Origin: Melioribacteraceae bacterium
Lineage (GTDB): Bacteria > Bacteroidota > Ignavibacteria > Ignavibacteriales > Melioribacteraceae
Assembly (NCBI GenBank): GCA_021647785.1
Contig: JAKIUC010000022.1
Coordinates: 1-63,102 of the forward strand
Direction: 5' to 3'
Length of the DNA stretch: 63,102 nt
Part shown: piece by piece, positions 1-9,070 of the stretch
How the letters are laid out: every line of letters begins with the position of its first letter
How positions within the stretch are numbered: position 1 is the first letter of the stretch
The notes under the pieces: generated by a model
What the model saw: only the letters and a program-made list of their open reading frames with translations
The model's database searches: none
Told to the model about the DNA's origin: nothing
Translations under genes and position numbers: made by a program

Positions 1-5
1 CAAGT

Positions 6-114
6 CCCTTGTCCTGTGCTCTCTTCCCTTCGGTCAGACAGCCCAGAACAAGGGATATACAGAATCCAAAATACCAGAGTTCTCCGAACTCCGTATTTTG
101 AACTCTGCATATCC
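6..114. repeat. Two consecutive stem-loops upstream of the R-M operon
   Basis: Arms 6-20 and 40-54 pair imperfectly (CCCTTGTCCTG against CAGAACAAGGG). Arms 53-74 and 93-114 pair over about 22 bases, and their loop holds a second perfect hairpin, GAGTTC TCC GAACTC at 77-91. The stems share bases 53-54. No ORF was seen. It could be a REP-like or MITE-like palindromic element, or a transcription-terminating structure ahead of the restriction-modification genes. Confidence 0.6.
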
Positions 115-231
115 CCGAGCCGTTACCCACCATACTAAAACAACAGCAAAAAACAGAAATATTCGAGCGAATTAGAAATAATATTGCTAAATTTGTCAAG
201 AATATTTTTTCAAGAAGATAAGTTCAAAACA

Positions 232-564
232 ATGAAAGAAACATTTGGTGAATACATACGGAAATTGCGTATTAAAAATGGTTTAACCTTAACTCAACTT
301 GGTGCTGCTCTTGGAATTGATAGTGGAGCATTAAGCAAAATTGAGACTGGAAAAAGAAAGTTTGATGAAAAGGTTTTACCCAAAATTGCAAAAAAATTTA
401 GTCTTGATTTAGAACAATTAAAAAATGAATTTATTAGCGAACAAATTGCATATAAGATTTTTTCAAATAATTGTACGAATGAGGTTTTACAACTTGCAGA
501 AGAAAAAGTAAAATATTTTAAGCAGAATGGTAGAAATAATTTCCAACAAAAAAAAGAACAATAA
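232..564 (+). CDS. XRE-family HTH regulator, likely R-M controller protein
   Basis: A 110-residue protein with a helix-turn-helix of Cro/C1 type in the first 60 residues (LTLTQLGAALGI, then SGALSKIETGKRKF). I chose ATG at 232 over an upstream TTG at 184 because the HTH family normally starts about ten residues before the first helix. Its TAA shares one base with the ATG of the methyltransferase (TAATG), so the genes are translationally coupled. Small XRE proteins in this position usually act as controller (C) proteins that delay endonuclease expression. The role is inferred from position. The C-terminal 40 residues are lysine and glutamine rich and not recognised. Confidence 0.8.
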   Translation: MKETFGEYIRKLRIKNGLTLTQLGAALGIDSGALSKIETGKRKFDEKVLPKIAKKFSLDLEQLKNEFISEQIAYKIFSNNCTNEVLQLAEEKVKYFKQNGRNNFQQKKEQ

Positions 565-1949
565 TGCTAACGAAAGAGTATGTATCAGAAATAAAAGCAA
601 ATGGCAATGGAGATATAAAAGAACTTGTAAACTCCAACAATGACAATAAGAGTGTTCTATTTATTCTTGAAAATTTAGGCTATTTGCCAAATGATTTTGA
701 TGATAGTTGGGTTCAAGATTTGTTGACAAGTAAGAACAAGAAAATTCGATTAAATGCTGTTAAAACGCTTGGCAAAGTTAAAGATGAATCCAACATTTCT
801 TTGTTATCCGATATTGCAAAAAATGATGAATCAACAGATATAAGAAGAGAAGCAGTATCTTCCATTGGTAGAATGAGAAGTAAAAAAGCAATTAGTTTGT
901 TACTTAAAATGCTTGACGATATTGACCCTAAAATTGTAAGTCAAGCAATTCGTGGTTTACTTGTTTTTAAGGGAGATAAAAAAATTGATTCAAAATTAAG
1001 AAAACTTCTTGAACACGAGAATGAAATGATTCAAGTTGTAATACAGAAAGAGTATTTCAGCTCCAAAAGCATATTAAAAGATAAATTAAAACATCCTGAG
1101 TCTTATGATTATTTGAAAAACACAGTTGTACTTGGTGATGTTAGAGACACATTGATTACAATCCCGGACGAAAGTTTTCATTTAACATTTACATCTCCTC
1201 CTTATTATAATGCACGTGATTACTCTATATATTCAAGCTACAAAGCTTATCTCAAATTTTTGGAAGAAGTTTTTAGACTTACTTATGATAAGACAAAAGA
1301 AGGACGCTTCTTAATCGTAAATACTTCTCCAGTAATTGTGCCAAGAATAAGCAGACAGTATTCTTCAAAGCGATATCCCATTCCTTTTGATATACATAAC
1401 TTTCTAACAAAAATGGGTTGGGAATTTATTGATGACATCATTTGGGAAAAACCAGAAGCAAGTGTGAAAAACAGAAATGCCGGGTTTTTACAACACAGAA
1501 AACCATTAGCATACAAACCAAATGCAAGAACAGAATATTTGATGGTTTATAGGAAACAAACAGATAAACTCATTGACTGGAACATAAAACAATATGATTG
1601 GGAAACTGTAAATGAGAGCAAAGTTAAAGATGGATACGAAACTTCAAATGTTTGGGAAATAGACCCAAAATTTGATAAGGTTCATTCAGCAGTATTTCCT
1701 ATTGAATTATGTAAGCGAGTAATTGAATACTATTCATTCAAAGGTGATTTAGTTTTTGATCCTTTCGGTGGAAGTGGAACATTTGGCAGAACTGCAAAAT
1801 TGTTAGATAGATATTTCTTTTTGACCGAACAAGAACCAAAATATTTTGATTATATGAAATCCTTCTTGAAAAAAAGTGATTCCAATTTATTTAATAAAAC
1901 AGAAAGCAAGTTTTTAATTTTAGATGAATTTAAAGAGAAAATAAAATGA
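564..1949 (+). CDS. Type II DNA methyltransferase with N-terminal HEAT-like repeats
   Basis: 461 residues. Residues about 55-150 are HEAT-like helical pairs (KIRLNAVKTLGKV, DIRREAVSSIGRM). The catalytic motif IV TSPPY is at 210-214, and the SAM-binding motif I DPFGGSGTF follows near 399-407. This motif IV before motif I order is the beta class, and S-P-P-Y is typical of N4-cytosine enzymes, so m4C is likely, though N6-adenine cannot be excluded. The gene overlaps the upstream regulator by 1 base and the downstream endonuclease by 4 (ATGA). The HEAT extension is unusual for a short type II enzyme and may help DNA or partner binding. Confidence 0.88.
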   Translation: MLTKEYVSEIKANGNGDIKELVNSNNDNKSVLFILENLGYLPNDFDDSWVQDLLTSKNKKIRLNAVKTLGKVKDESNISLLSDIAKNDESTDIRREAVSSIGRMRSKKAISLLLKMLDDIDPKIVSQAIRGLLVFKGDKKIDSKLRKLLEHENEMIQVVIQKEYFSSKSILKDKLKHPESYDYLKNTVVLGDVRDTLITIPDESFHLTFTSPPYYNARDYSIYSSYKAYLKFLEEVFRLTYDKTKEGRFLIVNTSPVIVPRISRQYSSKRYPIPFDIHNFLTKMGWEFIDDIIWEKPEASVKNRNAGFLQHRKPLAYKPNARTEYLMVYRKQTDKLIDWNIKQYDWETVNESKVKDGYETSNVWEIDPKFDKVHSAVFPIELCKRVIEYYSFKGDLVFDPFGGSGTFGRTAKLLDRYFFLTEQEPKYFDYMKSFLKKSDSNLFNKTESKFLILDEFKEKIK

Positions 1950-2860
1950 CATTAACCGAGCAAGTAACAAAAAACATTATAAGAAAACTTATAAATGGGG
2001 ATGATTATAGAATTGAGATTGTAACTTTAATCAACGCTAAATTTCTTCAATTTGTAATCGATTTTTTCAAACAAGTTGCAGAAGCAAAGCTAAATAATAA
2101 AAACATTGATATTGACTGGTACAAAAAAGAGATGTTAAATCTCGAATTAACTGCTGAAGAAATAGCCATTAACTCTGGTCTGAACAAAAAGACCATTACC
2201 AATATGTACAATTCGGGAACAAGAGAAGTAGTAATTGAAGCATCTTATGAACATTACGACACTCTTTACAAGGCTATTGACGATTTAACAAAAGTAGAAG
2301 ACCTTAACCTTTCACTTCAGATAAAATTTAACAAAGTCAGTGTTGAACTAAACATAAACGAAAGTTTAATTGTGATTAATACATTAGCAGTTAAAAGAGC
2401 AGCACTCCGTGGTGGGCTTTGGAGTACTGCAGGTAAACAAACAGAAGGACCTTTAATGATTACTTTGTGCAAACTTTATAACGTCCCAACTGAAAATTAC
2501 TCCATTAAACCAAGAGCTAAGAAAATTAAAAAAGGCGAAGTAAATAGAGAGATTGATTTCTTCTTACGATTTGATAATACCGAATACAAATGTGAAGTTA
2601 AGTTAATGGGCAAAGGAAATCCCGAAAGTGCAGACGCTGTTATTGCAAGAGATAGTGCTGTATTTGTTGCAGACAAACTTTCAGATCAAAATAAAGCCCA
2701 ATTAGAACAATTAAATGTTGAATGGGTTGAAATGAGAAACAGCGAAGGCTATAAGCGATTCAAAATAGTTTTAGAAAATCTTGACATCCCTCATTCTGAA
2801 TTGGGTGAGATTAATATAGAAACTAAACTGAATGAGATTTTTAACGAAATATTTAATTAA
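1946..2860 (+). CDS. Type II restriction endonuclease, CfrBI-like
   Basis: 304 residues. A PD-(D/E)xK-like active site is visible: D204 in REIDFFL, then E217 and K219 in YKCEVKLMG. The N-terminal sequence and the position directly behind the beta-class methyltransferase agree with the CfrBI endonuclease family as I remember it. No search was run, so the family name is less certain than the nuclease fold. A predicted HTH-like stretch (LTAEEIAINSGLNKKTITNM, residues 68-87) may contact DNA. ATGA overlap with the methyltransferase supports one operon 232-2860. Confidence 0.75.
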   Translation: MTLTEQVTKNIIRKLINGDDYRIEIVTLINAKFLQFVIDFFKQVAEAKLNNKNIDIDWYKKEMLNLELTAEEIAINSGLNKKTITNMYNSGTREVVIEASYEHYDTLYKAIDDLTKVEDLNLSLQIKFNKVSVELNINESLIVINTLAVKRAALRGGLWSTAGKQTEGPLMITLCKLYNVPTENYSIKPRAKKIKKGEVNREIDFFLRFDNTEYKCEVKLMGKGNPESADAVIARDSAVFVADKLSDQNKAQLEQLNVEWVEMRNSEGYKRFKIVLENLDIPHSELGEINIETKLNEIFNEIFN

Positions 2861-2909
2861 ATCTGATGCAGAAAAGTCTAAGAATGAAAAAGTACGGTGG
2901 TTAACAAAA

Positions 2910-3011
2910 GCTATAAGCAATAGCGGTTAAAATGTTAAACTTGGTATAATCTAATCAATAAATTTACTCGTAATTTTAAGTGGTATAGTAATATCCGCTA
3001 CTGCTTATAGC
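2910..3011. repeat. 102-bp inverted-repeat element
   Basis: Terminal arms GCTATAAGCAATAGCGG (2910-2926) and CCGCTACTGCTTATAGC (2995-3011) are inverted repeats matching at 16 of 17 positions, with about 68 bp of AT-rich non-coding sequence between. It sits between the endonuclease gene and the decapitated ORF6N gene. It looks like a MITE-type insertion. No target duplication is evident. Confidence 0.65.
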
Positions 3012-3017
3012 AAGTTC

Positions 3018-3057
3018 GTTCGAGTCAATCTTCCCTTCGGGAAAGATTGACTCGAAC
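3018..3057. repeat. 40-bp near-perfect palindrome
   Basis: Stem GTTCGAGTCAATCTT (3018-3032) pairs with AAGATTGACTCGAAC (3043-3057) across a short C/G-rich loop. It abuts the 102-bp inverted-repeat element and ends a few bases before recognisable ORF6N coding sequence. It is therefore at the breakpoint where that gene lost its 5' end. Confidence 0.7.
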
Positions 3058-3062
3058 GGCTC

Positions 3063-3399
3063 TCGTGGTTTGCAAGTTATGGTTGATGAAGAATTAGCAA
3101 AAATGTATGATGTGGAAACAAAAAATCTAAATCTTGCTGTGAAAAGAAACATTATTCGTTTTCCAGAGAAATTTCGGTTTCAACTTACAGATGAAGAATA
3201 TATAAACTTGAAATGCCAAATTGGCACATCAAGTGAGAATTCTTTAAGGTTGCAAACTGCAACCTTAGAAAAAGGACGAGGAAAGCACCGTAAATATCTC
3301 CCTTATGTTTTTACAGAACAAGGTGTATCAATGCTTTCAGCAGTTTTAAGAAGTGAAACAGCAGTAAAAGTAAGCATTCAAATAGTGGATGCAAAATAG
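3063..3399 (+). pseudogene. ORF6N-domain protein, 5' and 3' truncated
   Basis: The translation SRGLQVMVDEELAKMYDVET, then NLAVKRNIIRFPEKFRFQLT, is the core of the phage-type ORF6N (KilA-N-like) DNA-binding domain. The usual first residues (I-x-L-R-G) are only partly present and run into the palindrome at 3018-3057, so the native start codon is missing. The ORF stops after VSIQIVDAK, where relatives continue into a C-terminal region. Internal ATGs at 3070 or 3079 could start a shortened product. A broken accessory gene is the simplest reading. Confidence 0.7.
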
Positions 3400-3413
3400 A
3401 TAATCGATAAATT

Positions 3414-5183
3414 ATGAACAACGAACAAAAAATATTTTTCACTGTCAAGGATGTTGAACATCTTGCCACTTCAAGTAGTTTTGATAGAGGTTATGATTAT
3501 TTTGAATCGGGCGAAGTTCTTAAAATTGAACGCAATGGCAACCTTTTTGAAGGGACGGTTTATGGTTCAAGAAAATATAAAGTAAGTCTTGATATTAGTA
3601 ATAATGAACTGAACTTTAGATGCAATTGTCCTTACGATTTTGGTGGAATTTGCAAGCACGAAGTAGCATTTGCCCTTGAAATATTAGAGGGAAAATATGC
3701 CAATAAAACAATCCAAGAGCAGAAGCCACATTCGCAAAAAGAATTTAACATCAAATTTGATGAAGCAAAAAAGAGCAAAAAATTAAAATTCCTAAAGCAA
3801 TTATTAGATAGAGACACTAATCTTCAACAGCAATTTATTGAATTCACAAAAGACATTTCCGAAAGTCTTGATAATGTTGTTGGAGAAAAAATTGATATTG
3901 TAAAAAATAAAATCCACTACGAATTATCCGAGTTAGATTTTGAGAATATCGAAGATGAGTACCATCACCACTATGATTATTGGGATGATGAAGGGATGTA
4001 TAATTATGCCGATGATATGATTCAAGATACTTTTACTCCATACTTAAACGAAGCAGCAAGTTATCTCGAAAAAGGGAATCTGCTGGATGGTATTCGTATT
4101 ACTCTTGGTATTTATGAAGGCTCGCAAAACTTACCTGAATTAGATAATGACGATTACTGCATTTTTGACGGCGAATATAATTCGAGTGTACGTTCTATTC
4201 TTATGAATATAGTAAATAAAATTGCTTCAAAAATTTATGATATTGTTAAAGCGGACGAAGTTGTACTCCAAATTATGAATCTGATTTTTGAAAGAATTAA
4301 ACTTTACAATATCGGAAAAGAAGTTGAAAATGATGAAGGTGCTATATTCTATTCCATCAAAGATTTTGAAAAGTTGTTTGAAGCTTTGATAGCAAATAAA
4401 ACAACTGCAACCTATCTTTATCAACAATTGCAAAGTAACAAATTGGTAAATAAGGGTGCTTCATACATAATTCTTAATATTGCGAAAATACTTGATGATG
4501 AAATTTTATGGATAGATACGGCTGAAACTTTTTCGCCAAATGACAAAACAATTGCTATGCAGTTGATAGAAGAATATAAACTTAAAGAAATGGAAACAGA
4601 TTTTAACCGAATCGCAAAAATGGCATTTCATAAATGGGCAGATGATTTTGATTTGTATCTAATAAATAATTTGGATATAGAAAAGCAAAAAAAATTGTAC
4701 CTTAAAGCATTAAAAAATTATGTGAGGAATAAACAAAAAATAAGGTACTATGACGTTTTAAGAAACCACTTTACGGAAGATGAAAAAGTTAAATTTGTTA
4801 ATAATTTTAAAGATGGTTATAACACAACATTTTATGTTCAATTGTTGGAATTAGAAAAACGATATAAGGAAATATTAGACTGTGCCAACCAGAATGCAAA
4901 TTCAGGTGAACTTGAAAAATTAATTACGCCTATTCTTAATATATATCCATCAGAATGTTTTGCGTTAATTGTAAATAAAAATAATTCAGCATTAAATTCT
5001 CACGGAAGAGACCGCAGAACTTATCAATCAATGATGAGAACATTGAAGTTGCTCAAACAAATTACTTCCAAACAGAAGGAAACTACTTTATATTTGGGGA
5101 AACTATATAACCACAAACCAAATTTACCAGCTTTAAAAGATGAAATGAGAAAAGCCAACTTAGACACAAATTTAACGAATTGA
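3414..5183 (+). CDS. SWIM zinc-finger protein
   Basis: 589 residues. The SWIM motif C-x-C-x(n)-C-x-H is visible near residues 68-81 (RCNCPYDFGGICKH), preceded by the typical N-terminal beta region (RGYDYFESGEVLKIERNGN). The remainder is long, helical and charged, with no helicase motifs. In many bacteria SWIM proteins of this type precede a SNF2 helicase gene, but none is present here. The next gene, 10 bp downstream, is a truncated YhcG. Function unknown; SWIM domains bind DNA or protein. Confidence 0.8.
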   Translation: MNNEQKIFFTVKDVEHLATSSSFDRGYDYFESGEVLKIERNGNLFEGTVYGSRKYKVSLDISNNELNFRCNCPYDFGGICKHEVAFALEILEGKYANKTIQEQKPHSQKEFNIKFDEAKKSKKLKFLKQLLDRDTNLQQQFIEFTKDISESLDNVVGEKIDIVKNKIHYELSELDFENIEDEYHHHYDYWDDEGMYNYADDMIQDTFTPYLNEAASYLEKGNLLDGIRITLGIYEGSQNLPELDNDDYCIFDGEYNSSVRSILMNIVNKIASKIYDIVKADEVVLQIMNLIFERIKLYNIGKEVENDEGAIFYSIKDFEKLFEALIANKTTATYLYQQLQSNKLVNKGASYIILNIAKILDDEILWIDTAETFSPNDKTIAMQLIEEYKLKEMETDFNRIAKMAFHKWADDFDLYLINNLDIEKQKKLYLKALKNYVRNKQKIRYYDVLRNHFTEDEKVKFVNNFKDGYNTTFYVQLLELEKRYKEILDCANQNANSGELEKLITPILNIYPSECFALIVNKNNSALNSHGRDRRTYQSMMRTLKLLKQITSKQKETTLYLGKLYNHKPNLPALKDEMRKANLDTNLTN

Positions 5184-5193
5184 CACGAAAAAG

Positions 5194-5961
5194 ATGAAAA
5201 AGGAATCAAACATAACTCATCCCCAAAAAACGGAATCAAAATATGGTGGTCTAATTTCTTCAATTGAAACTTTGCTGAAAGATTCTCGCACAAGAATTGT
5301 TCGGGAAGTAAATCAGACAATTGTAATTACATATTGGCACATAGGTAGATATATTGTTGAGTACGAGCAGGGCGGAAAAGAGAGAGCGGAATATGGAACG
5401 GAATTGCTAAAAAGGTTATCGAAAGATTTAACAACATCTTTTGGGAAGGGATATTCTTGGAGAAATTTGTACAATATGACCCAGTTTTATACTTTGTTTC
5501 CAATTTTGCAGTCAGTGATTGCAAAATCTGAAGGACAAAATGTGCCATCACTGATGGCACAATCTGAAAAACAAAAAGGGCAATCAGTGATTGCCAAATC
5601 TCAAAACTTAATTTTGCAATCACTGTCTGCAAAATCCCCAAGTTCGACATTGCAGAGTGCGTTTATAAAATTAACTTGGACTCATTTTGTAAGATTGTTA
5701 AGTGTAAAAAATGAAGATGAACGCAGTTTTTATCTAATTGAAACGGCTGAGAATAATTGGTCTGTTCGTGAACTTAACCGCCAAATAAATAGTTCATTAT
5801 TTGAAAGATTGCTTTTAAGCAAAGATAAAAAGGGAGTTAAGGAACTATCATTGTTTATTCAATACTTTTTCATAATCTATTATACAGAATCCAACCAAAA
5901 ACGAATGTTAGTGCAATTACATAAGTATCCAGCACATAAATCCATTTTCCGCCAAATTTAG
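5194..5961 (+). pseudogene. YhcG/DUF1016 N-terminal domain protein, C-terminus lost
   Basis: Residues 1-105 (YWHIGRYIVEYEQGGKERAEYG, abbreviated here to YWHIGRYIVEYEQGG) and 160-220 (WTHFVRLLSVKNEDERSFYL) match the DUF1016 N-terminal domain found beside type I R-M systems and in the YhcG nuclease family. The C-terminal PD-(D/E)xK nuclease half is absent. After about residue 222 the frame runs into the antisense of the CDP-alcohol transferase gene at 5870-6517. Residues 106-155 are a repetitive Q-S-V-I-A-K-S type linker coded by tandem palindromes (see separate entry). A shortened protein may still be made. Confidence 0.7.
5509..5641. repeat. In-frame array of four small palindromes inside the YhcG gene
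   Basis: Four units each fold back: TTTTGCAGTCAGTGATTGCA, TGTGCCATCACTGATGGCAC, GGCAATCAGTGATTGCC and TTTTGCAATCACTGTCTGCA. The centre (CAGTGATT or its complement) is shared, while the stem bases differ between units yet remain complementary. They are joined by short AAATCTGAAGG/CAAAA-like spacers and stay in frame, encoding alternating Q-S-V-I-A-K-S and P-S-L-M-A-Q-S stretches. Confidence 0.75.
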
Positions 5962-6517
5962 GAGTTGGAATTGAGGTTAAGTTTAATGCTGATAGAATCA
6001 TTAAGAGGATGTAAATAACTACTGAAAAAGTAGAATGTTCGAATAAACTTTCAAATAGAAATAGGAAAGCAAGAATAAGTACATTATTATCAAGTGCCAC
6101 TCCCTTATATGTTTTACTGTCGATAAGACCATGAACATTAAAGTAACTCAAACGGATAGCACTTGTTGCAATAATTACGAAAGCTCCGGGTATAAACCAT
6201 ACATTATAATTTCCGTAACTTAAAAGTATTATTGCAGGTAAAATTCCAAAACTTACAATATCTATCATTGAATCAAGTTGAGCTCCAAAAACACCTTCTG
6301 TTTTTGTTCTGCCTTTCAATTTTCGGGCAATAATTCCATCGTACCAATCGAACAGAACTGCCCAAAGTACTCCAATTATTGCTGCCGGAAAATTTCCATT
6401 TATTGCAAAATATATTCCTAATACAGCACTCAATAATCCAATTAAAGAACAAATATTAGGTAAATCTTTGGCAAAAGTAAGCATGCCTGGCTGCTGTTTG
6501 TCGTTCATGTTATTCAT
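5870..6517 (-). CDS. CDP-alcohol phosphatidyltransferase
   Basis: 215-residue integral membrane protein. The CDP-alcohol phosphotransferase signature D-G-x2-A-R-x8-G-x3-D-x3-D is complete (DWYDGIIARKLKGRTKTEGV, then FGAQLDSMID, residues about 59-88), followed by several hydrophobic helices. The length and local sequence resemble PssA-type phosphatidylserine synthases, but the head-group acceptor cannot be read from sequence. It is last in a three-gene minus-strand operon and overlaps the upstream PLP enzyme by 8 bases. Those neighbours suggest it condenses an activated lipid or CDP-head-group made by the operon. Confidence 0.85.
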   Translation of the reverse strand: MNNMNDKQQPGMLTFAKDLPNICSLIGLLSAVLGIYFAINGNFPAAIIGVLWAVLFDWYDGIIARKLKGRTKTEGVFGAQLDSMIDIVSFGILPAIILLSYGNYNVWFIPGAFVIIATSAIRLSYFNVHGLIDSKTYKGVALDNNVLILAFLFLFESLFEHSTFSVVIYILLMILSALNLTSIPTPKFGGKWIYVLDTYVIALTFVFGWILYNRL

Positions 6518-7616
6518 TCTTTAAATACATTACATTTTTCAATGCTTCAATAAGCTTACTGTTTTCGTCATTGGTGCGACTTGCAATTCGAATATATCGG
6601 TCGGCATCTGGTTGTGTCTTCCCAACACTATCTTTTATGTAAATATTGTATTTAATAAAAAGGTGCTTTGTTACTTCCGGTCCGCTTAAAGCAGCATTGG
6701 GCAAACGACAAAAAATATAGTTTGCAGCGGGTTTAAAAACTGTCATTCCTTTAATATCCGATAGCTTTTTATAGAAAATATCTCGGTCTGATTTAACCCG
6801 TTCGCAGCTATCTTCAAATTCCTGTTTATACTGGGGCAAAATACGTAGAAATTCTTCCGCAAATCCATTGATATTCCAAATATGAATGCCATTTCTAACT
6901 GCTTCTGCAAATTTAATGTTAGCCGTTAACAAATATCCAATTCTAAGTCCGCAAATTCCATAAGCTTTACTCATACTTTTAAGTATCGCTATGTTTGGAT
7001 ACCTATCAATATCTTGCTCCAATGTTATTTGTTCTTTGTTGTCAGCAAAATCAAGAAAAGATTCATCAATAATAAGCATGCAATTATGCATGGCTAGCTT
7101 TTGTGCAAGTCTAATTAAGTCGGCTTTCGGCACCAATAGCGATGTAGGATTATTAGGTGTTACCACAACAGCCATGTCGGCTTTAACTTTAATAGCTTCG
7201 GCAGCAAATTTATCTACATCCAATTGAAAGGATGGAAATTCAAGCGGAAATTCTACCACATTTCCTTTAGGTGCTGCGTTTGCATATTCGTTAAATGACG
7301 GTACGGGAACAATAATTTTTTTTGCTAAATGACCGGATAGTATTTTTATAATTTCAGCTGCACCATTTCCAACAACAATACTTTCAGTAGGTTGCTGTAT
7401 TATCTCCCCAACAAGTTCGGCAAGTGCATCTTGTGCCATGGGGTAATTCAACACTAAGTTCTGAATATTATCTTTAAGGTGGGTAAATACCGCTTTAGGT
7501 GGGAAATATAGATTGTACAAATAGGCATGGTCGGTAAAATTATGTCGATAATATCCGCCGTGTTGTTTTGATATGTATTCGTATTTCTCAGCCTGTGTTT
7601 TATATCTATTTTTCAT
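6510..7616 (-). CDS. PLP-dependent aminotransferase/decarboxylase, HisC/CobD-like
   Basis: 368 residues, fold type I. Visible landmarks are VVVTPNNPTS (cofactor-binding Asn), IIDESFLDFAD (Asp contacting the pyridine nitrogen), SKAYGICGLRIGY (Schiff-base Lys and phosphate-binding Arg) and a C-terminal YIRIASR. This is the histidinol-phosphate aminotransferase / threonine-phosphate decarboxylase subgroup. No his or cob gene is nearby. It lies 19 bp after a sugar- or choline-type nucleotidyltransferase and overlaps the CDP-alcohol transferase, so an O-phospho-amino-acid decarboxylase or transaminase feeding a phospholipid head group is a reasonable inference. Confidence 0.85.
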   Translation of the reverse strand: MKNRYKTQAEKYEYISKQHGGYYRHNFTDHAYLYNLYFPPKAVFTHLKDNIQNLVLNYPMAQDALAELVGEIIQQPTESIVVGNGAAEIIKILSGHLAKKIIVPVPSFNEYANAAPKGNVVEFPLEFPSFQLDVDKFAAEAIKVKADMAVVVTPNNPTSLLVPKADLIRLAQKLAMHNCMLIIDESFLDFADNKEQITLEQDIDRYPNIAILKSMSKAYGICGLRIGYLLTANIKFAEAVRNGIHIWNINGFAEEFLRILPQYKQEFEDSCERVKSDRDIFYKKLSDIKGMTVFKPAANYIFCRLPNAALSGPEVTKHLFIKYNIYIKDSVGKTQPDADRYIRIASRTNDENSKLIEALKNVMYLKNE

Positions 7617-7635
7617 AGTATATTTATTTCAACCA

Positions 7636-8433
7636 CTATGCATATATCTCTTTAAGTTTAACATTTGTTTTCAATTCTTCAGGGAAAAGTTTTTCTGCTT
7701 CAGCTAAATCATTTATAGTATCAATCTCGTACCACGGTTTAAGGTCGAACGAAACGGATTCAAACGACAGAGTTTCATCGGCAATCATTTCAGCAAAAAC
7801 GGTTTCGTAGTAGCAGTTAACATTACCTATAGAAATATACTGGTTAAGTTTCTTAACAATTGCTTTCCACGATGAAAGCGAGAAGCTGTAAATGTTAACT
7901 GTTTTATAACGAGTATCAGTGTATATATCTGTTGTTCCTTTGTGAAACTTAGTTACCTGATTATATTTATTAAGAGAAACGGTGGTTCCATCTAACCATG
8001 GTTGCATTTTAGCTACAGCCATTTTATCGGGATAAACCATTTCATCGAGTAAGGATGTGTTTAAAACCAAATCACTTTCGAACAGAACAAAAGGTTCATT
8101 TATGATATTACGAGCCATCCAAAGCGAATAAATGTTGTTAGTTGTGCGGTATAAGGGACTATGAATGTACTCAATGCTTAAGTTTCCTGAATTATTACTC
8201 AGAAAATCCATAATATATCCATCTTTATAGCCGGTAACAATTACTAGACGTTTAAACCCTTGTTTTTTCAAGTTATTAATAAGTCGCTCAAGAATTGACT
8301 TTTCATTTACAAGGGTTAGGCATTTAGGAGAACTTTTTGTTAAAGGGAAAAGACGACTACCTGTACCTGCCGCAAGAAGTAATGCAGTGGAAATACGATT
8401 GTCACCATAATATTTGTCTGAATTAATATTCAT
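7636..8433 (-). CDS. NTP transferase, phosphocholine cytidylyltransferase-like
   Basis: 265 residues. The nucleotide-binding motif LLLAAGTGSRLFPLT, followed by PKCLTLVNEKSILERLINNL, is at the N-terminus. The metal-binding acidic pair is probably in FESDLVL (about residue 119). Length and motif fit the LicC/phosphocholine cytidylyltransferase-like branch rather than the longer sugar-nucleotidyltransferases. It is first in the minus-strand operon 8433-5870. Predicted product: a CDP-activated small alcohol or amino-alcohol. The substrate is inferred only. Confidence 0.8.
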   Translation of the reverse strand: MNINSDKYYGDNRISTALLLAAGTGSRLFPLTKSSPKCLTLVNEKSILERLINNLKKQGFKRLVIVTGYKDGYIMDFLSNNSGNLSIEYIHSPLYRTTNNIYSLWMARNIINEPFVLFESDLVLNTSLLDEMVYPDKMAVAKMQPWLDGTTVSLNKYNQVTKFHKGTTDIYTDTRYKTVNIYSFSLSSWKAIVKKLNQYISIGNVNCYYETVFAEMIADETLSFESVSFDLKPWYEIDTINDLAEAEKLFPEELKTNVKLKEIYA

Positions 8434-8698
8434 ACTTTATTCAATTGGTGTCATCAAAAAAAACGTAAATGCTCGATTAAAAACTTTTAGGTGTACTAAA
8501 TATTAGTACTTTGATGGGTGGACTATAACTGATAACTCAACTATAAGTATGAAGTTTGCGAACGCAATGAAAAATTACTTAAAAAAGCATATTCAACAAA
8601 AACAATAGTACATGATTGAAATCAAAAGATTTGTAATCCGTCTGCAAAGATACTCAAATAAACAGACTAATGTTTATATTTTAGTGTTGAAATAACTT

Positions 8699-9070
8699 TT
8701 AGTTTTTAGAAAAAATCTCTTTTTCGCCAGAAACCTTAAATAAATGTATAATTGGTTCCACTAATGCAACGGCGTGTTCGCGTTGGTAATTATTGAATGC
8801 ACTTCTTTGTTGTTCTAATGCAAAAGTTCTTATTGCTTTATAAATAATATCGGCAATATTGCTCTCTGCAACATAAATTTCTGCTGGTAGAGTAAAAATT
8901 AAATCTAAAGCTGCGGTTTCGGTTATGCTTAATAATTCATTATCGGATAAATCGGAGACGCTAAATTCTTCTGGAAAAATTGATGCTTTTTGGAGGGCTT
9001 TTAACTCTAAAACTATTTTCTCCTTTAACAGAAGAACTGCAGCACTTATTGGTATCCTAATTTCTATCAT
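8699..9070 (-). CDS. Hypothetical protein, 123 aa
   Basis: I do not recognise this protein. It is mixed alpha/beta in composition with no signal peptide or membrane segment (starts MIEIRIPISAAVLLLKEKIV). It stands alone, 265 bp upstream of the nucleotidyltransferase operon on the same strand and divergent from the transporter at 9498. Normal amino-acid composition and the clean start near a weak purine-rich site suggest a real gene, but this is not proven. Confidence 0.5.
   Translation of the reverse strand: MIEIRIPISAAVLLLKEKIVLELKALQKASIFPEEFSVSDLSDNELLSITETAALDLIFTLPAEIYVAESNIADIIYKAIRTFALEQQRSAFNNYQREHAVALVEPIIHLFKVSGEKEIFSKN

Noticed and set aside
5327-5650. Minus-strand open frame opposite the yhcG gene
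   Set aside because: It exists because the palindromic repeats read similarly on both strands. Its translation has no family features and it overlaps a recognised domain.
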